Of a stretch of 64,000 bases of DNA, positions 9,024-17,765 are shown piece by piece. A program made the position numbers and the translations under genes. Location: positions 1 through 64,000 of the forward strand of contig NZ_CABHOL010000006.1 in NCBI RefSeq assembly GCF_902168135.1, written 5' to 3'. The first letter of the stretch is position 1, and each line of letters begins with the position of its first letter. Origin of the DNA: an uncultured Fluviicola sp. (GTDB taxonomy: Bacteria > Bacteroidota > Bacteroidia > Flavobacteriales_D > Crocinitomicaceae). Below the pieces are notes generated by a model. The model saw only the letters and a list, made by a program, of their open reading frames with translations. It was not told where the DNA came from and ran no database searches.

Positions 9024-9671
9024 TTATTCCTTCACCACTTTAAACGTTTGTTTTAAATCCGATCCAAAGCGAAACAAATAAATGCCCCGCGATAAATGAC
9101 TCATATCCACAGCTGTGTTTTCCGAATCTATCCTTCCTGTCAACATCAGTTTTCCCGTATGGTCATACGCGAAGTAGTTGGTGCCCGATTCGTCTATGCC
9201 GGTTTGAATGGTAACCTGACTTTTTACAGGGTTGGGAAATAACGAAAATGCATTCGCTGTTCCATATGTATCGGACAATCCGGCAGTCGTTCCGAAGCTT
9301 AGTGAACACGTGTCCATATCGAAGGCGTCTACACCATAAACAAAAACCGCAGTTAATGGTTCACAGGCCAAAGATCCGCTTAGCGTAACGGCGTAATCAT
9401 TGGTAGTTTGTCCGATCTGAGCAAAAAAAGACATTCCGCCTGTTGCCACTGTATCACCATTACAGTCGAGCACCGCAGAAACATAAGGGTAATTAACATG
9501 ATCCGTTGAAGGTGCAGAAAATTGAATGCTCACGTTGTACACATTCGGATCAAACGGATCCGGATTTATTCCCAGAACCGTGAAATCAGCGCAGGAAACA
9601 GATTGAGCCATGCATGTGCAAGAGAAGCCAATAGTTGTAAATACTGCAAGTAATAAGGATTTCGTTTTCAT
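9024..9671 (-). CDS. T9SS-sorted secreted protein
   Basis: A 215-residue protein with a signal peptide (MKTKSLLLAVFTTIGFSCTCMA) and a C-terminal type A sorting domain: LFPNPVKSQVTI near 142-153, ending GIYLFRFGSDLKQTFKVVKE. These are hallmarks of cargo exported through the outer membrane by the type IX secretion system. The middle 110 residues form an Asp/Asn/Thr-rich beta-like region with several Cys (NPDPFDPNVYNVSIQF, LACEPLTAVFVYGVD) and no enzyme signature I recognise. It is separated from ychF by only 70 bp but ychF has its own -7 element there. Confidence 0.8.
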   Translation of the reverse strand: MKTKSLLLAVFTTIGFSCTCMAQSVSCADFTVLGINPDPFDPNVYNVSIQFSAPSTDHVNYPYVSAVLDCNGDTVATGGMSFFAQIGQTTNDYAVTLSGSLACEPLTAVFVYGVDAFDMDTCSLSFGTTAGLSDTYGTANAFSLFPNPVKSQVTIQTGIDESGTNYFAYDHTGKLMLTGRIDSENTAVDMSHLSRGIYLFRFGSDLKQTFKVVKE

Positions 9672-9732
9672 AATCTTTTCGTTTTTAGCGAAGGAAACTC
9701 TTCGGTTTTTCCGCTTTGCCTTTTTATTAAGA

Positions 9733-9762
9733 CAAAGGTATATCCGTGTACCTGTACAGGTA
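9733..9762 (-). promoter_or_regulatory. Candidate promoter and palindromic operator of the T9SS protein gene
   Basis: Minus-strand TACCTTTG (9733-9740) matches the TAnnTTTG -7 element about 60 bp before the start at 9671. Just upstream lies a perfect 14-bp palindrome TACCTGTACAGGTA (9749-9762), placed where a repressor or activator would contact the -7/-33 spacer. Confidence 0.45.
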
Positions 9763-10190
9763 TTATGAAAAAGCAGTAATTACTTATGAATATCCGCCGG
9801 ATGTTTTTCAACTCTACTTCTGACCAACAAAAATTTCAACGTAATAAAATAGTCTCTGATTTAAATCATTTTGTTTATCAATGAGTTCGGGCTTAAAAGC
9901 GTTTTACTTTATGCTTGTACCGAGCTTTACTAAAATCAGTCTGCATTACGCTTACAATCACGAGCACACCCTTCGTTTCATTGTTTAGAAATTCTTTTTT
10001 AATTTTGTCAGTATGAGAATGACTGTAATGTTATAATACTCCTTTTCAAGCTTAATTCTTAAGCAATGCGCTTTCTTATACAAAGCGCCCCTTCCTCATA
10101 TTAATTCATTTTTATTGATAATCCAATAACCAAGTCCACATGTTGACAGAAGTTGTTGATGTGTTTGGCTGGTTTTTAAACAAAAAAATT
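9763..10190. other. Long AT-rich intergenic region
   Basis: About 430 bp without a supported gene between the divergent T9SS-cargo gene and the dioxygenase gene. It is visibly richer in A and T than its neighbours and holds no ORF with a recognisable product, no convincing hairpin terminator and no tRNA fold. An in-frame ATG at 10140 extends the dioxygenase ORF by 17 codons but the added peptide looks unlike the family. Confidence 0.5.
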
Positions 10191-10976
10191 ATGTTAGAAA
10201 TACTAAGCAAAAAGGAAATACAGCATTTTATTCATAACGGCTTTGTCCGCCTTGATCATTCTTTTTCCAAGGAAATTGCAGATGCTGCTTTAGAAATTCT
10301 ATGGAATGACCTTCCATGCGACAGGTCAAATCCATCAACCTGGACTGAACCCGTAATTCGTTTGGGAATGTACACCAATGAACCTTTTATCAATTCCATA
10401 AACACTCCGAAGTTACATCATGCATTTGATCAGTTGGTTGGCAAAGACAAATGGATTCCCTGCCGTAATGTAGGAACATTTCCTGTCAGGTTCCCGTCTG
10501 CTAAACAACCCAATGATACCGGTAAACATGTAGATACAAGTTTTCCCGGAAACGACCCGAATAACTATTTCGAATGGCGTGCCAACATCAAATCGAAAGG
10601 ACGGGCATTATTGATGTTGATTCTATATTCCGATGTGAGCCTAAATGATGCTCCAACGGTCATTTATGAAGGTTCTCATTTGGATGTTGCAAAGTTGTTG
10701 TCTCAAGAAGGTGATGAAGGTCTTTCCTTTATGGAACTCGCAGGGAGGCTGGATGAACTACCAAAAAGAAAAAAAGTATATGCTACCGGTAAAGCAGGTA
10801 CCGTTTACCTATGTCATCCGTTCCTGGTCCATTCAGCTCAACCGCATAGAGGAAGTACTCCAAAATTTATGGCGCAACCGCCTTTATTGTTAAAAGGCGA
10901 ATTGTCTATTTCAGATTCTGATACGGGCTATTCTCCTCTTGAAGAGGCTATTCGTTTAAGTATCGGGAAATCATAA
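10191..10976 (+). CDS. Phytanoyl-CoA dioxygenase (PhyH)-like Fe(II)/2-oxoglutarate oxygenase
   Basis: A 261-residue protein from the ATG at 10191 (MLEILSKKEIQHFIHNGFVRLD), which puts the usual N-terminal helix at the start; an ATG at 10140 is possible but less likely. The Fe(II)-binding facial triad is visible: HVDTSF supplies His and Asp, and HSAQPHRG supplies the distal His and the Arg for the 2-oxoglutarate carboxylate. The family hydroxylates small molecules such as phytanoyl-CoA, ectoine or natural products; the substrate here is not evident. It has no operon partner, sits next to a long AT-rich gap, and could be a horizontally acquired cassette (inference). Confidence 0.82.
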   Translation: MLEILSKKEIQHFIHNGFVRLDHSFSKEIADAALEILWNDLPCDRSNPSTWTEPVIRLGMYTNEPFINSINTPKLHHAFDQLVGKDKWIPCRNVGTFPVRFPSAKQPNDTGKHVDTSFPGNDPNNYFEWRANIKSKGRALLMLILYSDVSLNDAPTVIYEGSHLDVAKLLSQEGDEGLSFMELAGRLDELPKRKKVYATGKAGTVYLCHPFLVHSAQPHRGSTPKFMAQPPLLLKGELSISDSDTGYSPLEEAIRLSIGKS

Positions 10977-10988
10977 AAAGACCGCATT

Positions 10989-11023
10989 GAAGGAGGCTGC
11001 TAAACACAGCCTCCTTCTTTTTT
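10989..11023 (+). terminator. Terminator of the PhyH-like gene
   Basis: Perfect 11-bp stem GAAGGAGGCTG (10989-10999) / CAGCCTCCTTC (11007-11017) and a following T6 run. Confidence 0.92.
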
Positions 11024-11201
11024 AGAGCTGTACATAACAGCAGACACGGAACTGCAACTTTTGAGCGTGAAAACGACCGGATAAATCAGTTCAAAAAAGA
11101 AGTGGTCATATTATAGAACAAAATGAAGTCTTTTCTGGAACAGCTTGCCGATTCGTTTCTTATTTTCGCAGCATTACTTTAACTAAGATTATTTCGCAAC
11201 T

Positions 11202-12575
11202 ATGAAATACTATTCCTTTGTGCTGCTTTTCCTGGCGTCAGGTTTTTCCTTTTCCCAAAACAGCTCCGGGGCTGATTCTACAATCATCCGGAAGTTCTTC
11301 GACGAAGCCCTGATCCGGGGGAAATCTTACGAAGACCTGCGTTCTTTGTGCAAAGGGATCGGTGCGCGTCTTTCCGGTTCTTCCCAGGCGCAAATGGCCG
11401 TGGAATGGGGAAAACGAAAAATGGAGGCTTACGGCTTTGAAAAAATCTACCTGCAGCCGGTAATGGTCCCGCATTGGGAAAGAGGAACCAAAGAAGTGGC
11501 GTGGTACCAAACGGCTTCCGGAGAAGTGGCGCAGCTTGACATCCTGGCATTGGGAGGTTCTATCGGAACAAACGGAATGCTCAAAGCAGAAGTGATCGAG
11601 TTTAAGTCGCTGGATGATCTGAAAAAAGCATCGAAAGCAAGTGTACAGGGGAAAATTGTTTTTCTGAACCAGCCCATGAACCCGGCTGATATTGTAACTT
11701 TTACAGCGTATGGCGGCTGTTACGGCATTCGCGGACAAGGTGCTGCCGAAGGTGCAAAACTGGGTGCTGTTGGTGTGGTAATCCGCTCACTGGCTTTGCC
11801 CGATGATCATTTCCCGCACACGGGGTCCATGTATTACGAAGACGGCGTTCCTAAAATTCCGGCCGGAGCACTTTCTACCATTTCTTCCAACGAACTTTCA
11901 AAAGCACTCGAAAAAGGAAAAGTGACCCTCATTCTGGAAATGGATTGCCGGGATTTCCCGGATGAACCTTCGTTCAATGTGATCGGGGAATTGACCGGAA
12001 GCGAAAAACCCGATGAGATCATTACCATCGGCGGACACCTGGATTCCTGGGATGCCGGTGAAGGAGCACACGATGACGGCGCAGGAATTGTTCACTGCCT
12101 GGAGGCTCTACGCATTCTGAAAACAACAGGTATCAAACCGAAACATACCATCCGGGTGGTTTTCTTCATGAACGAAGAGAACGGGAACAAAGGCGGACAT
12201 GCATACGCGAAATGGGCGAAACAGGAAAACCAGAAACAGATTGCAGCAGTAGAAAGCGACCGCGGCGGATTTAGTCCGGATGGATTTGAGTGCGACGGAA
12301 AAGCATCCTACGTGCAGTTGATCAAAGGATTTGCACCGCTATTAAAACCTTACGACCTGCATCACTTCGAGGCTGGTTACGGCGGAGTGGATATTTCTCC
12401 GTTGAAACAGCACTATGAAGGAATTCCTTTATTCGGCTTCGTTCCGGATTCTCAGCGCTACTTCGACTTTCACCATGCAGCAAGTGATGTTTTCGAAAGT
12501 GTCAACAAACGGGAATTGGAACTGGGCTGTGCAAGCATGGCTGCTTTTGTTTACCTGCTGGACAAAAACCTGTAA
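11202..12575 (+). CDS. M28-family exported metallopeptidase (carboxypeptidase Q-like)
   Basis: A 457-residue exported protein with signal peptide MKYYSFVLLFLASGFSFSQ. An inserted PA-like domain (about 125-235) precedes the zinc peptidase core. Di-zinc ligands are visible: GGHLDSWDAGEGAHDDGAG (His and bridging Asp, about 277-295), MNEENG (catalytic Glu pair), ESDRGGF (third ligand) and FHHAASDV (C-terminal His). This order matches the M28 aminopeptidase/plasma glutamate carboxypeptidase subfamily, which removes residues from short peptides. It has no T9SS domain, so a periplasmic location is likely. It abuts, tail to tail with no gap, the gene at 12576. Confidence 0.93.
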   Translation: MKYYSFVLLFLASGFSFSQNSSGADSTIIRKFFDEALIRGKSYEDLRSLCKGIGARLSGSSQAQMAVEWGKRKMEAYGFEKIYLQPVMVPHWERGTKEVAWYQTASGEVAQLDILALGGSIGTNGMLKAEVIEFKSLDDLKKASKASVQGKIVFLNQPMNPADIVTFTAYGGCYGIRGQGAAEGAKLGAVGVVIRSLALPDDHFPHTGSMYYEDGVPKIPAGALSTISSNELSKALEKGKVTLILEMDCRDFPDEPSFNVIGELTGSEKPDEIITIGGHLDSWDAGEGAHDDGAGIVHCLEALRILKTTGIKPKHTIRVVFFMNEENGNKGGHAYAKWAKQENQKQIAAVESDRGGFSPDGFECDGKASYVQLIKGFAPLLKPYDLHHFEAGYGGVDISPLKQHYEGIPLFGFVPDSQRYFDFHHAASDVFESVNKRELELGCASMAAFVYLLDKNL

Positions 12576-14141
12576 CTATTCAAATTCAATACGCTGCAGC
12601 ACTTCTTTTTTTCCGTAATCACGAAGCGTGAACATACTTGTTCCATTTAGCACCGAATAAATAATCCGTTGGATATCCGAATCAACTTTGAGGTGTTTTA
12701 ATGCCTGGTAATCCACATCTCCAGTCGGGGAAAGATGGATCACAAAAGGCACACTTTGACTCACATTCATCATATTCTCCCTCCCCTGACCGGCAGTTCT
12801 GCCTTCGTTTGCAGGATTATCATTATATAAAAAATAAAGTTCGTCATTCTTCATGATGGTTTTGAAAGACAAATATTGCCGGGTGTCTTTCGATAAGCGG
12901 ATAGCAAAAGGAGTAGCAACTAAAAATCCGGGAGCCACAAAAATGATCGGAATTCCTCTTTCTTTGAAAAACTGTGATTTAGCAATGAAATTGTCCCATT
13001 CGACATTTCCTTCCGGGGTGATCTTTACAGCAATGATTGATCCGTAATAATACTCGGTCAATCCGCCGGAAGATGTTTGTGAAGCCCGTTCATAAAGCAT
13101 ATACGTATTTCCTTTACTATCCTTAATACAGCTGTTCAATCCATAAAGCAACGGAACATCGAGTAATTCAGGTTCTTCGTAGCCTTTCAGGCTCTTCGCC
13201 TTCGTGCCAGCTGAAAAAGCTTTGGACTTTGAATAATTTACAGTCAAATCGCTGCTTAGTTCTGCGGTATACACACCACGGATGCCGATAATCGTTTTTT
13301 TGGAAGTTCCCAAATAGGAAGCAAATAATTGCAGATTGTCCTTGGCTTCCTGCATACGCATATCAGATAACAGGTAACCATCCGGAAGCGTGAGAGCTCG
13401 TGTATGGATTGTATCATTCGCTTTAAACCCGAATTTCCGGAACCTCAACCCAGCCTGATGCTTTTTGACGGATTTGTTGTAACTGACTTCCTGCTGCAGT
13501 TCGTATAAATGTTCATTGCCCAAGTAATAGGTCAATTGATGCTTTTGCTTCATGGTGGATTTCGGGAAAGAAGCGTAATCTGTTTTAAAAATGGGGGCCA
13601 ATTTTTGATCATACACACGGACATAATGGTCTGCATGATCTCCAAACTGGGATACGAAAGCAACATGTACCATTAACGATGACTTATCCGGGCTTGTTTG
13701 CACATCTGTCAGAACGGAATAACTGGCTTGTGACCTCTCCGTAAAAAGCGTTCGTTGAAAATGTTCATCCAGCTTGCCGTTCTCAAGGATCGTATAGATG
13801 AAAATTGCAAATTGATTAGAACCGGTAGAAAATCCTGTTGCAACGAGTTTAAATTCATCTCTCACTCGATAAACACCTTCTATTTCCAGGTCGTATTTAT
13901 CCTTTTCAATAAGCCGGATTTGTTCATGATGTATCAAGCTGAGTGATTCGAGTGCATACACATCCATGTACATTTCTTCTTTGTCTTCGGAAATGCTGAA
14001 CAGGCGATCATCCAAAGCACCAAGAAGCGCATGATTCAATGTTTCATCCAATACCCGGGATTCTGAGATACGTGATTGAAGAAGTTGCCCGAAAGAAAAG
14101 GGTGAACTGATTAATAAGATAAAGATGGTTATGCGACTCAT
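12576..14141 (-). CDS. Large exported protein of unknown function
   Basis: A 521-residue protein with a clear signal peptide (MSRITIFILLISSPFSFGQ). The rest is rich in beta-type alternation and could form a propeller or repeated-sheet fold (for example KLVATGFSTGSNQFAIFIYT, LQLFASYLGTSKKTIIGIRG), but no domain is recognisable. There is no lipobox and no T9SS sorting domain. Its stop codon is directly adjacent to the stop of the convergent M28 peptidase gene. Its promoter region is shared with the divergent DinB-like gene. Confidence 0.7.
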   Translation of the reverse strand: MSRITIFILLISSPFSFGQLLQSRISESRVLDETLNHALLGALDDRLFSISEDKEEMYMDVYALESLSLIHHEQIRLIEKDKYDLEIEGVYRVRDEFKLVATGFSTGSNQFAIFIYTILENGKLDEHFQRTLFTERSQASYSVLTDVQTSPDKSSLMVHVAFVSQFGDHADHYVRVYDQKLAPIFKTDYASFPKSTMKQKHQLTYYLGNEHLYELQQEVSYNKSVKKHQAGLRFRKFGFKANDTIHTRALTLPDGYLLSDMRMQEAKDNLQLFASYLGTSKKTIIGIRGVYTAELSSDLTVNYSKSKAFSAGTKAKSLKGYEEPELLDVPLLYGLNSCIKDSKGNTYMLYERASQTSSGGLTEYYYGSIIAVKITPEGNVEWDNFIAKSQFFKERGIPIIFVAPGFLVATPFAIRLSKDTRQYLSFKTIMKNDELYFLYNDNPANEGRTAGQGRENMMNVSQSVPFVIHLSPTGDVDYQALKHLKVDSDIQRIIYSVLNGTSMFTLRDYGKKEVLQRIEFE

Positions 14142-14154
14142 TTGGTTTTTTTTC

Positions 14155-14162
14155 CAAAATTA
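14155..14162 (-). promoter_or_regulatory. Candidate -7 element for the gene at 12576-14141
   Basis: Minus-strand TAATTTTG fits TAnnTTTG, 13 bp before the start codon. Confidence 0.4.
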
Positions 14163-14206
14163 ACTGCTTTGTTCCAAATGCAGTTTAACAAGCTGCAAAT
14201 AATCCT

Positions 14207-14214
14207 TAACTTTG
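14207..14214 (+). promoter_or_regulatory. Candidate -7 element for the DinB-like gene
   Basis: TAACTTTG fits TAnnTTTG, 22 bp before the ATG at 14237; it would drive transcription divergent from the element at 14155. Confidence 0.4.
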
Positions 14215-14236
14215 AGTAAAATCAAAGCTTTAACTT

Positions 14237-14779
14237 ATGAGTTTCATCGGAAGGCCGAACCCGGAATTTGCTCCGGCTTATGCAAAATACTATTTTGACC
14301 GTACATTGGGTCAGGACGACTTATTGCTTGCCCTGGAAAATAATCTGAATGAAACGGAATCTTTCATTGCCGGTCTTCCGGAAGAAAAAGCCGATTTTCA
14401 GTATGCCGATGAAAAATGGACACTAAAAGGGGTGATTCTTCATTTTATAGAAACCGAACGCATTTTCCAGTACCGGGCACTTCGTTTTTCACGCAAAGAC
14501 AAAACCGCATTGGACGGATTCGATGAAGACTGGTACGCAAGACATAATAATACCGATCAGCGTTCCCTTGAAGATTTGAGAGCAGAATTCATGGATGTGC
14601 GCAAAGCAAGTATTTCACTGTTCAAAGGAATGACCGGAGCCATGCTGGACTCCATCGGAACAGCAAACAATACACCAAATACTCCCCGCAACGTGGGCTG
14701 GATCATGGTCGGACATGTGATTCATCACTGCAATATTATCAAAGAACGTTACCTGGTGGACGCAGACGAAAATTTTTAA
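14237..14779 (+). CDS. DinB-like (DinB_2) four-helix metal-binding protein
   Basis: A 180-residue protein of the DinB/YfiT superfamily. Putative metal-binding histidines fall in the usual places: ILHFIETERIFQYRALRF (about 71-88) in the second helix and GHVIHHCNIIKERYL (about 159-173) in the fourth. Members are thiol-dependent S-transferases or uncharacterised metalloproteins; the substrate cannot be judged here. It is followed at once by a 40-bp perfect palindrome and then by the SPT-like gene, which has its own promoter. Confidence 0.88.
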   Translation: MSFIGRPNPEFAPAYAKYYFDRTLGQDDLLLALENNLNETESFIAGLPEEKADFQYADEKWTLKGVILHFIETERIFQYRALRFSRKDKTALDGFDEDWYARHNNTDQRSLEDLRAEFMDVRKASISLFKGMTGAMLDSIGTANNTPNTPRNVGWIMVGHVIHHCNIIKERYLVDADENF

Positions 14780-14783
14780 ACAT

Positions 14784-14823
14784 AAAACAGTAGGGGCGCG
14801 ATTAATCGCGCCCCTACTGTTTT
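14784..14823. repeat. Dispersed palindrome, family A copy 1
   Basis: A perfect, gapless 40-bp palindrome centred between 14803 and 14804; each arm contains CAGTAGGGGCG. It lies 4 bp after the DinB-like stop codon. Related copies with a conserved GTAGGGG/CCCCTAC arm but different cores are at 18476, 26612, 46081 and 48555. It may also terminate transcription, since the right arm ends in TTTT. Confidence 0.9.
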
Positions 14824-14870
14824 CAAATAATCCCCTGTTCATTTCTTGGTTAATTAATTTTCATTACAAA

Positions 14871-14902
14871 TTGGTAATATAGCTGGAATACTTCTAAATT
14901 TG
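14871..14902 (+). promoter_or_regulatory. Promoter of the SPT-like gene
   Basis: TTG at 14871-14873 and TAAATTTG at 14895-14902 with 21-bp spacing, fitting TTG-N17-23-TAnnTTTG. Confidence 0.6.
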
Positions 14903-14954
14903 CAAACTCAACTGTTAACCAAAGATTCAATGGGTTAATGGAAAATGAACAAGT

Positions 14955-16223
14955 ATGGCAGATATTTTTGATAAAATTGAACGTAACCGTGGTCCTATCG
15001 GACAGTATTCCAAAGGAGTTCATGGTTATTTTACCTTTCCAAAGTTAGAAGGTGAATTAGGTAACAAAATGATTTTCCGCGGAAAAGAGTGTTTGGTTTG
15101 GTCTTTGAACAACTACCTGGGATTGGCAAACCACCCGGAAGTTCGTGAAGCAGATGCTAAAGCAGCTGAGCAGTACGGATTGGCTTACCCGATGGGAGCT
15201 CGTATGATGACAGGTCAGACAAGTGAGCACGAAAAATTGGAAAATGAGTTAGCTGAATTCATGGGGATGGAAGACTGTATCCTTTTGAACTTTGGATACC
15301 AGGGAATGGTTTCTGCAATCGACTGTTTGGTTGACCGCAGTGATATCATTGTTTATGACTCAGAAGCACATGCTTGTATCCTTGACGGAATGCGTTTACA
15401 CACTGGTAAGCGTTTCGTATTCCAACACAACGATATGGAAAGCTTTGATAAGCAAATGAAAAACGCTACACGTTTGGCAGAACAAACAGGTGGTGGTATT
15501 TTGGTTATCACAGAAGGAGTTTTTGGTATGGCCGGTGACCAGGGGAAATTGAAAGAGATCATTGAATTCCGTAAATCCGGAAAATATGACTTCCGTTTGT
15601 TCGTTGACGACGCTCACGGATTCGGAACATTGGGTAAAACAGGCCAGGGTGCCGGTGAAGCTCAGGGGGTTCAGGATGAGATCGACGTATTATTCGGAAC
15701 ATTCGCAAAATCCATGTCATCTATCGGTGGATTTATCTGTGCAAAAGAATCCATCATCGAATTCTTCCGTTACAACATGCGTTCTCAAATGTTTGCAAAA
15801 GCATTGCCTATCACCATTACAATCGGTGCACGTAAGCGCCTTGAGTTATTGCGTACACGTCCTGAATTGAAAGATAAATTGTGGGAGATCGCTGACGCAC
15901 TTCAATCAGGATTCAAAAATGCAGGATTCGATATCGGTGCAACAAATTCTCCTGTTACCCCGGTTTTCATGAAAGGAAACCTGGCAGAGGCTACGAATTT
16001 AACATTCGACCTTCGTGAAAATTACAATATTTTCTGTTCAATCGTTATTTACCCGGTAGTTCCGAAAGATGTAATCATGCTGCGCATTATTCCAACTGCT
16101 GCACATACTTTGGAAGATGTGAACTACACGATTGAAACATTCAAGACATTGAAAGAAAAATTAGATTCCGGTGCTTACAAAGCTGACGAGCTTGCAGCTG
16201 TTGAAGTAGACAGAAAGAAGTAA
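14955..16223 (+). CDS. Serine palmitoyltransferase-like alpha-oxoamine synthase
   Basis: A 422-residue PLP-dependent fold-type I enzyme that condenses an amino acid with an acyl-CoA and releases CO2. The PLP lysine is Lys252 in GTFAKSMSSIGGF; this GTF(S/A)KS context matches bacterial serine palmitoyltransferases better than KBL or BioF (TLGKALGG types). Asp218 and His221 (FVDDAHGFGTLG) contact the cofactor ring. The likely product is 3-ketosphinganine for sphingolipids, a characteristic membrane component of many Bacteroidota (family knowledge). A glycine C-acetyltransferase role cannot be excluded: no threonine dehydrogenase gene is next to it, and neither are other sphingolipid genes. Own promoter and terminator. 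Confidence 0.85.
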   Translation: MADIFDKIERNRGPIGQYSKGVHGYFTFPKLEGELGNKMIFRGKECLVWSLNNYLGLANHPEVREADAKAAEQYGLAYPMGARMMTGQTSEHEKLENELAEFMGMEDCILLNFGYQGMVSAIDCLVDRSDIIVYDSEAHACILDGMRLHTGKRFVFQHNDMESFDKQMKNATRLAEQTGGGILVITEGVFGMAGDQGKLKEIIEFRKSGKYDFRLFVDDAHGFGTLGKTGQGAGEAQGVQDEIDVLFGTFAKSMSSIGGFICAKESIIEFFRYNMRSQMFAKALPITITIGARKRLELLRTRPELKDKLWEIADALQSGFKNAGFDIGATNSPVTPVFMKGNLAEATNLTFDLRENYNIFCSIVIYPVVPKDVIMLRIIPTAAHTLEDVNYTIETFKTLKEKLDSGAYKADELAAVEVDRKK

Positions 16224-16247
16224 GATTTATTCCTTCAAAAATATACG

Positions 16248-16282
16248 AAAGCCTGATCCTGCAATTACGATCAGGCTTTTTT
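16248..16282 (+). terminator. Terminator of the SPT-like gene
   Basis: Stem AAAGCCTGATC / GATCAGGCTTT with a 10-base loop, then a T run, 25 bp after the stop codon. Confidence 0.88.
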
Positions 16283-16460
16283 AATATCCCCTGCCGCATA
16301 CTCTTATTACCGAACGGCTTCAATTAAACCTGCTTTCTCTGGTTATTAACTCAAGACATCTTTATTTCTCTGCCAATTTCCAGGTGAATTGCTAAATTTC
16401 AACCCCGAAACGAAACTTACATTTAAAGAATCAGTATATTCACTCTACCAAAACTAAACT

Positions 16461-17699
16461 ATGCTTAAGCAGCTTAAAAATGCGTTATCTCCAAAAGTCA
16501 TCAATGAAACCAATTTTGAAGATGAAACAAGGTTCATGCTGGCCTATAGGATGTCTCTATTTTTATCTATTTCCATTGGCGCATTAAGCATTATTCTTTT
16601 CATCTACTTCAGCCTGGCTATTGCATCCGTTACATTACTGGCTTTTTTCTCGATACTTATTGCTACCATTTACATTTACAGAACAGGCAGATTCCGTATT
16701 CCAACATTGATCTTTAGTATAATCGGTGCGGTTTGCTGTGCTGTTCCCTTATTTTTTATTCACAACCAGCCTCATTTCCTGAACGGATTTTGGATGACCA
16801 TTAATATCCTATTCGCGTTCATTGTTCTGGGAGTTCGATGGGGATTGACATTCACGCTATTTCATGCTGTCTGCCAGGCTGTCTATTATTATTATTTCCT
16901 GGATGAGCAAATGGATATTATGCGGAACCTTACCCACGAGCAATTAATTGCGACGATCATAAACAGCTGTGTATGTTTTGTTATTATCGGTTACCTGGGT
17001 TGGGAAAATATCCGTACCAATGAAGTAGGAAAAAACAGGCTCAATGAAGCACAGGATGTGCTGCAGGTCCAGTACAACATCATCTCGAAACAAAACGAGG
17101 AGAAAACAGTCATGTTGAAAGAAATTCACCACCGTGTGAAGAACAACCTCCAGATCATTACAAGTTTATTACGGCTTCAATCCAGGGAATTGGAAAACCC
17201 GGAAGCTATTGCCAAATTCAAAGACGCAACTCACCGGGTAATCGCCATGTCCATGATCCATGAGAAAATGTACCAAAGCGATCACCTTTCTACGCTGCAT
17301 TTACGCGAATACCTGCATGATCTCTCTTCCGACCTGGTCTCATCCTATCAATCCGGGTATCCGGTAAATCTGAAAATCGAATGCGATATCGATTCCATCG
17401 GGTTACGTTCCATCGTCCCGCTTGCATTGATCCTGAACGAGCTTATCTCCAATTCCCTGAAATACGCTTTTGACGATTATGAAAACTGTCTGATCTCTAT
17501 TTCTTTCATGCATTACCAGGGAAAAAAATGCAAATTGATCTACAAAGACAGCGGTACCTGGAAAGCGCCATCCAGACAAGGATCATTCGGTTTAGACCTC
17601 ATCGAATCATTGACGGACCAATTGGAAGGGACCATGGATTTGAAAACCTATCCTGAAACTATTTTCGACATTACGTTCAGTCCGCAGGAAGACCAGTAA
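16461..17699 (+). CDS. Membrane sensor histidine kinase (HisKA_2 type)
   Basis: A 412-residue kinase. Residues 30-180 hold about six hydrophobic helices (for example MSLFLSISIGALSIILFIYF) forming a membrane sensor with short loops. A short coiled coil (190-220) leads into a HisKA_2 dimerisation box, KEIHHRVKNNLQIITSLL, with the phosphoacceptor His223 or His224, then an HATPase_c domain with the N box LILNELISNSLKYAF. This class often lacks a dedicated neighbouring regulator and phosphorylates LytTR or other single response regulators; none is adjacent. The input signal is unknown. Confidence 0.88.
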   Translation: MLKQLKNALSPKVINETNFEDETRFMLAYRMSLFLSISIGALSIILFIYFSLAIASVTLLAFFSILIATIYIYRTGRFRIPTLIFSIIGAVCCAVPLFFIHNQPHFLNGFWMTINILFAFIVLGVRWGLTFTLFHAVCQAVYYYYFLDEQMDIMRNLTHEQLIATIINSCVCFVIIGYLGWENIRTNEVGKNRLNEAQDVLQVQYNIISKQNEEKTVMLKEIHHRVKNNLQIITSLLRLQSRELENPEAIAKFKDATHRVIAMSMIHEKMYQSDHLSTLHLREYLHDLSSDLVSSYQSGYPVNLKIECDIDSIGLRSIVPLALILNELISNSLKYAFDDYENCLISISFMHYQGKKCKLIYKDSGTWKAPSRQGSFGLDLIESLTDQLEGTMDLKTYPETIFDITFSPQEDQ

Positions 17700-17765
17700 T
17701 TATCAATTATGAATGACTGAATTATCAAGAGAATTCACATTCTTGACAATTAATAATTGATAATT
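17698..17765. repeat. AT-rich nested inverted repeat, family B copy 1
   Basis: Outer arms AATTATCAATTAT (17698-17710) and ATAATTGATAATT (17753-17765) are perfect complements; an inner pair TCAAGA / TCTTGA lies between them. It begins at the kinase stop codon and its last base is the first base of the marC stop codon. Copies at 51924-51999 and 53460-53536. Confidence 0.85.
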
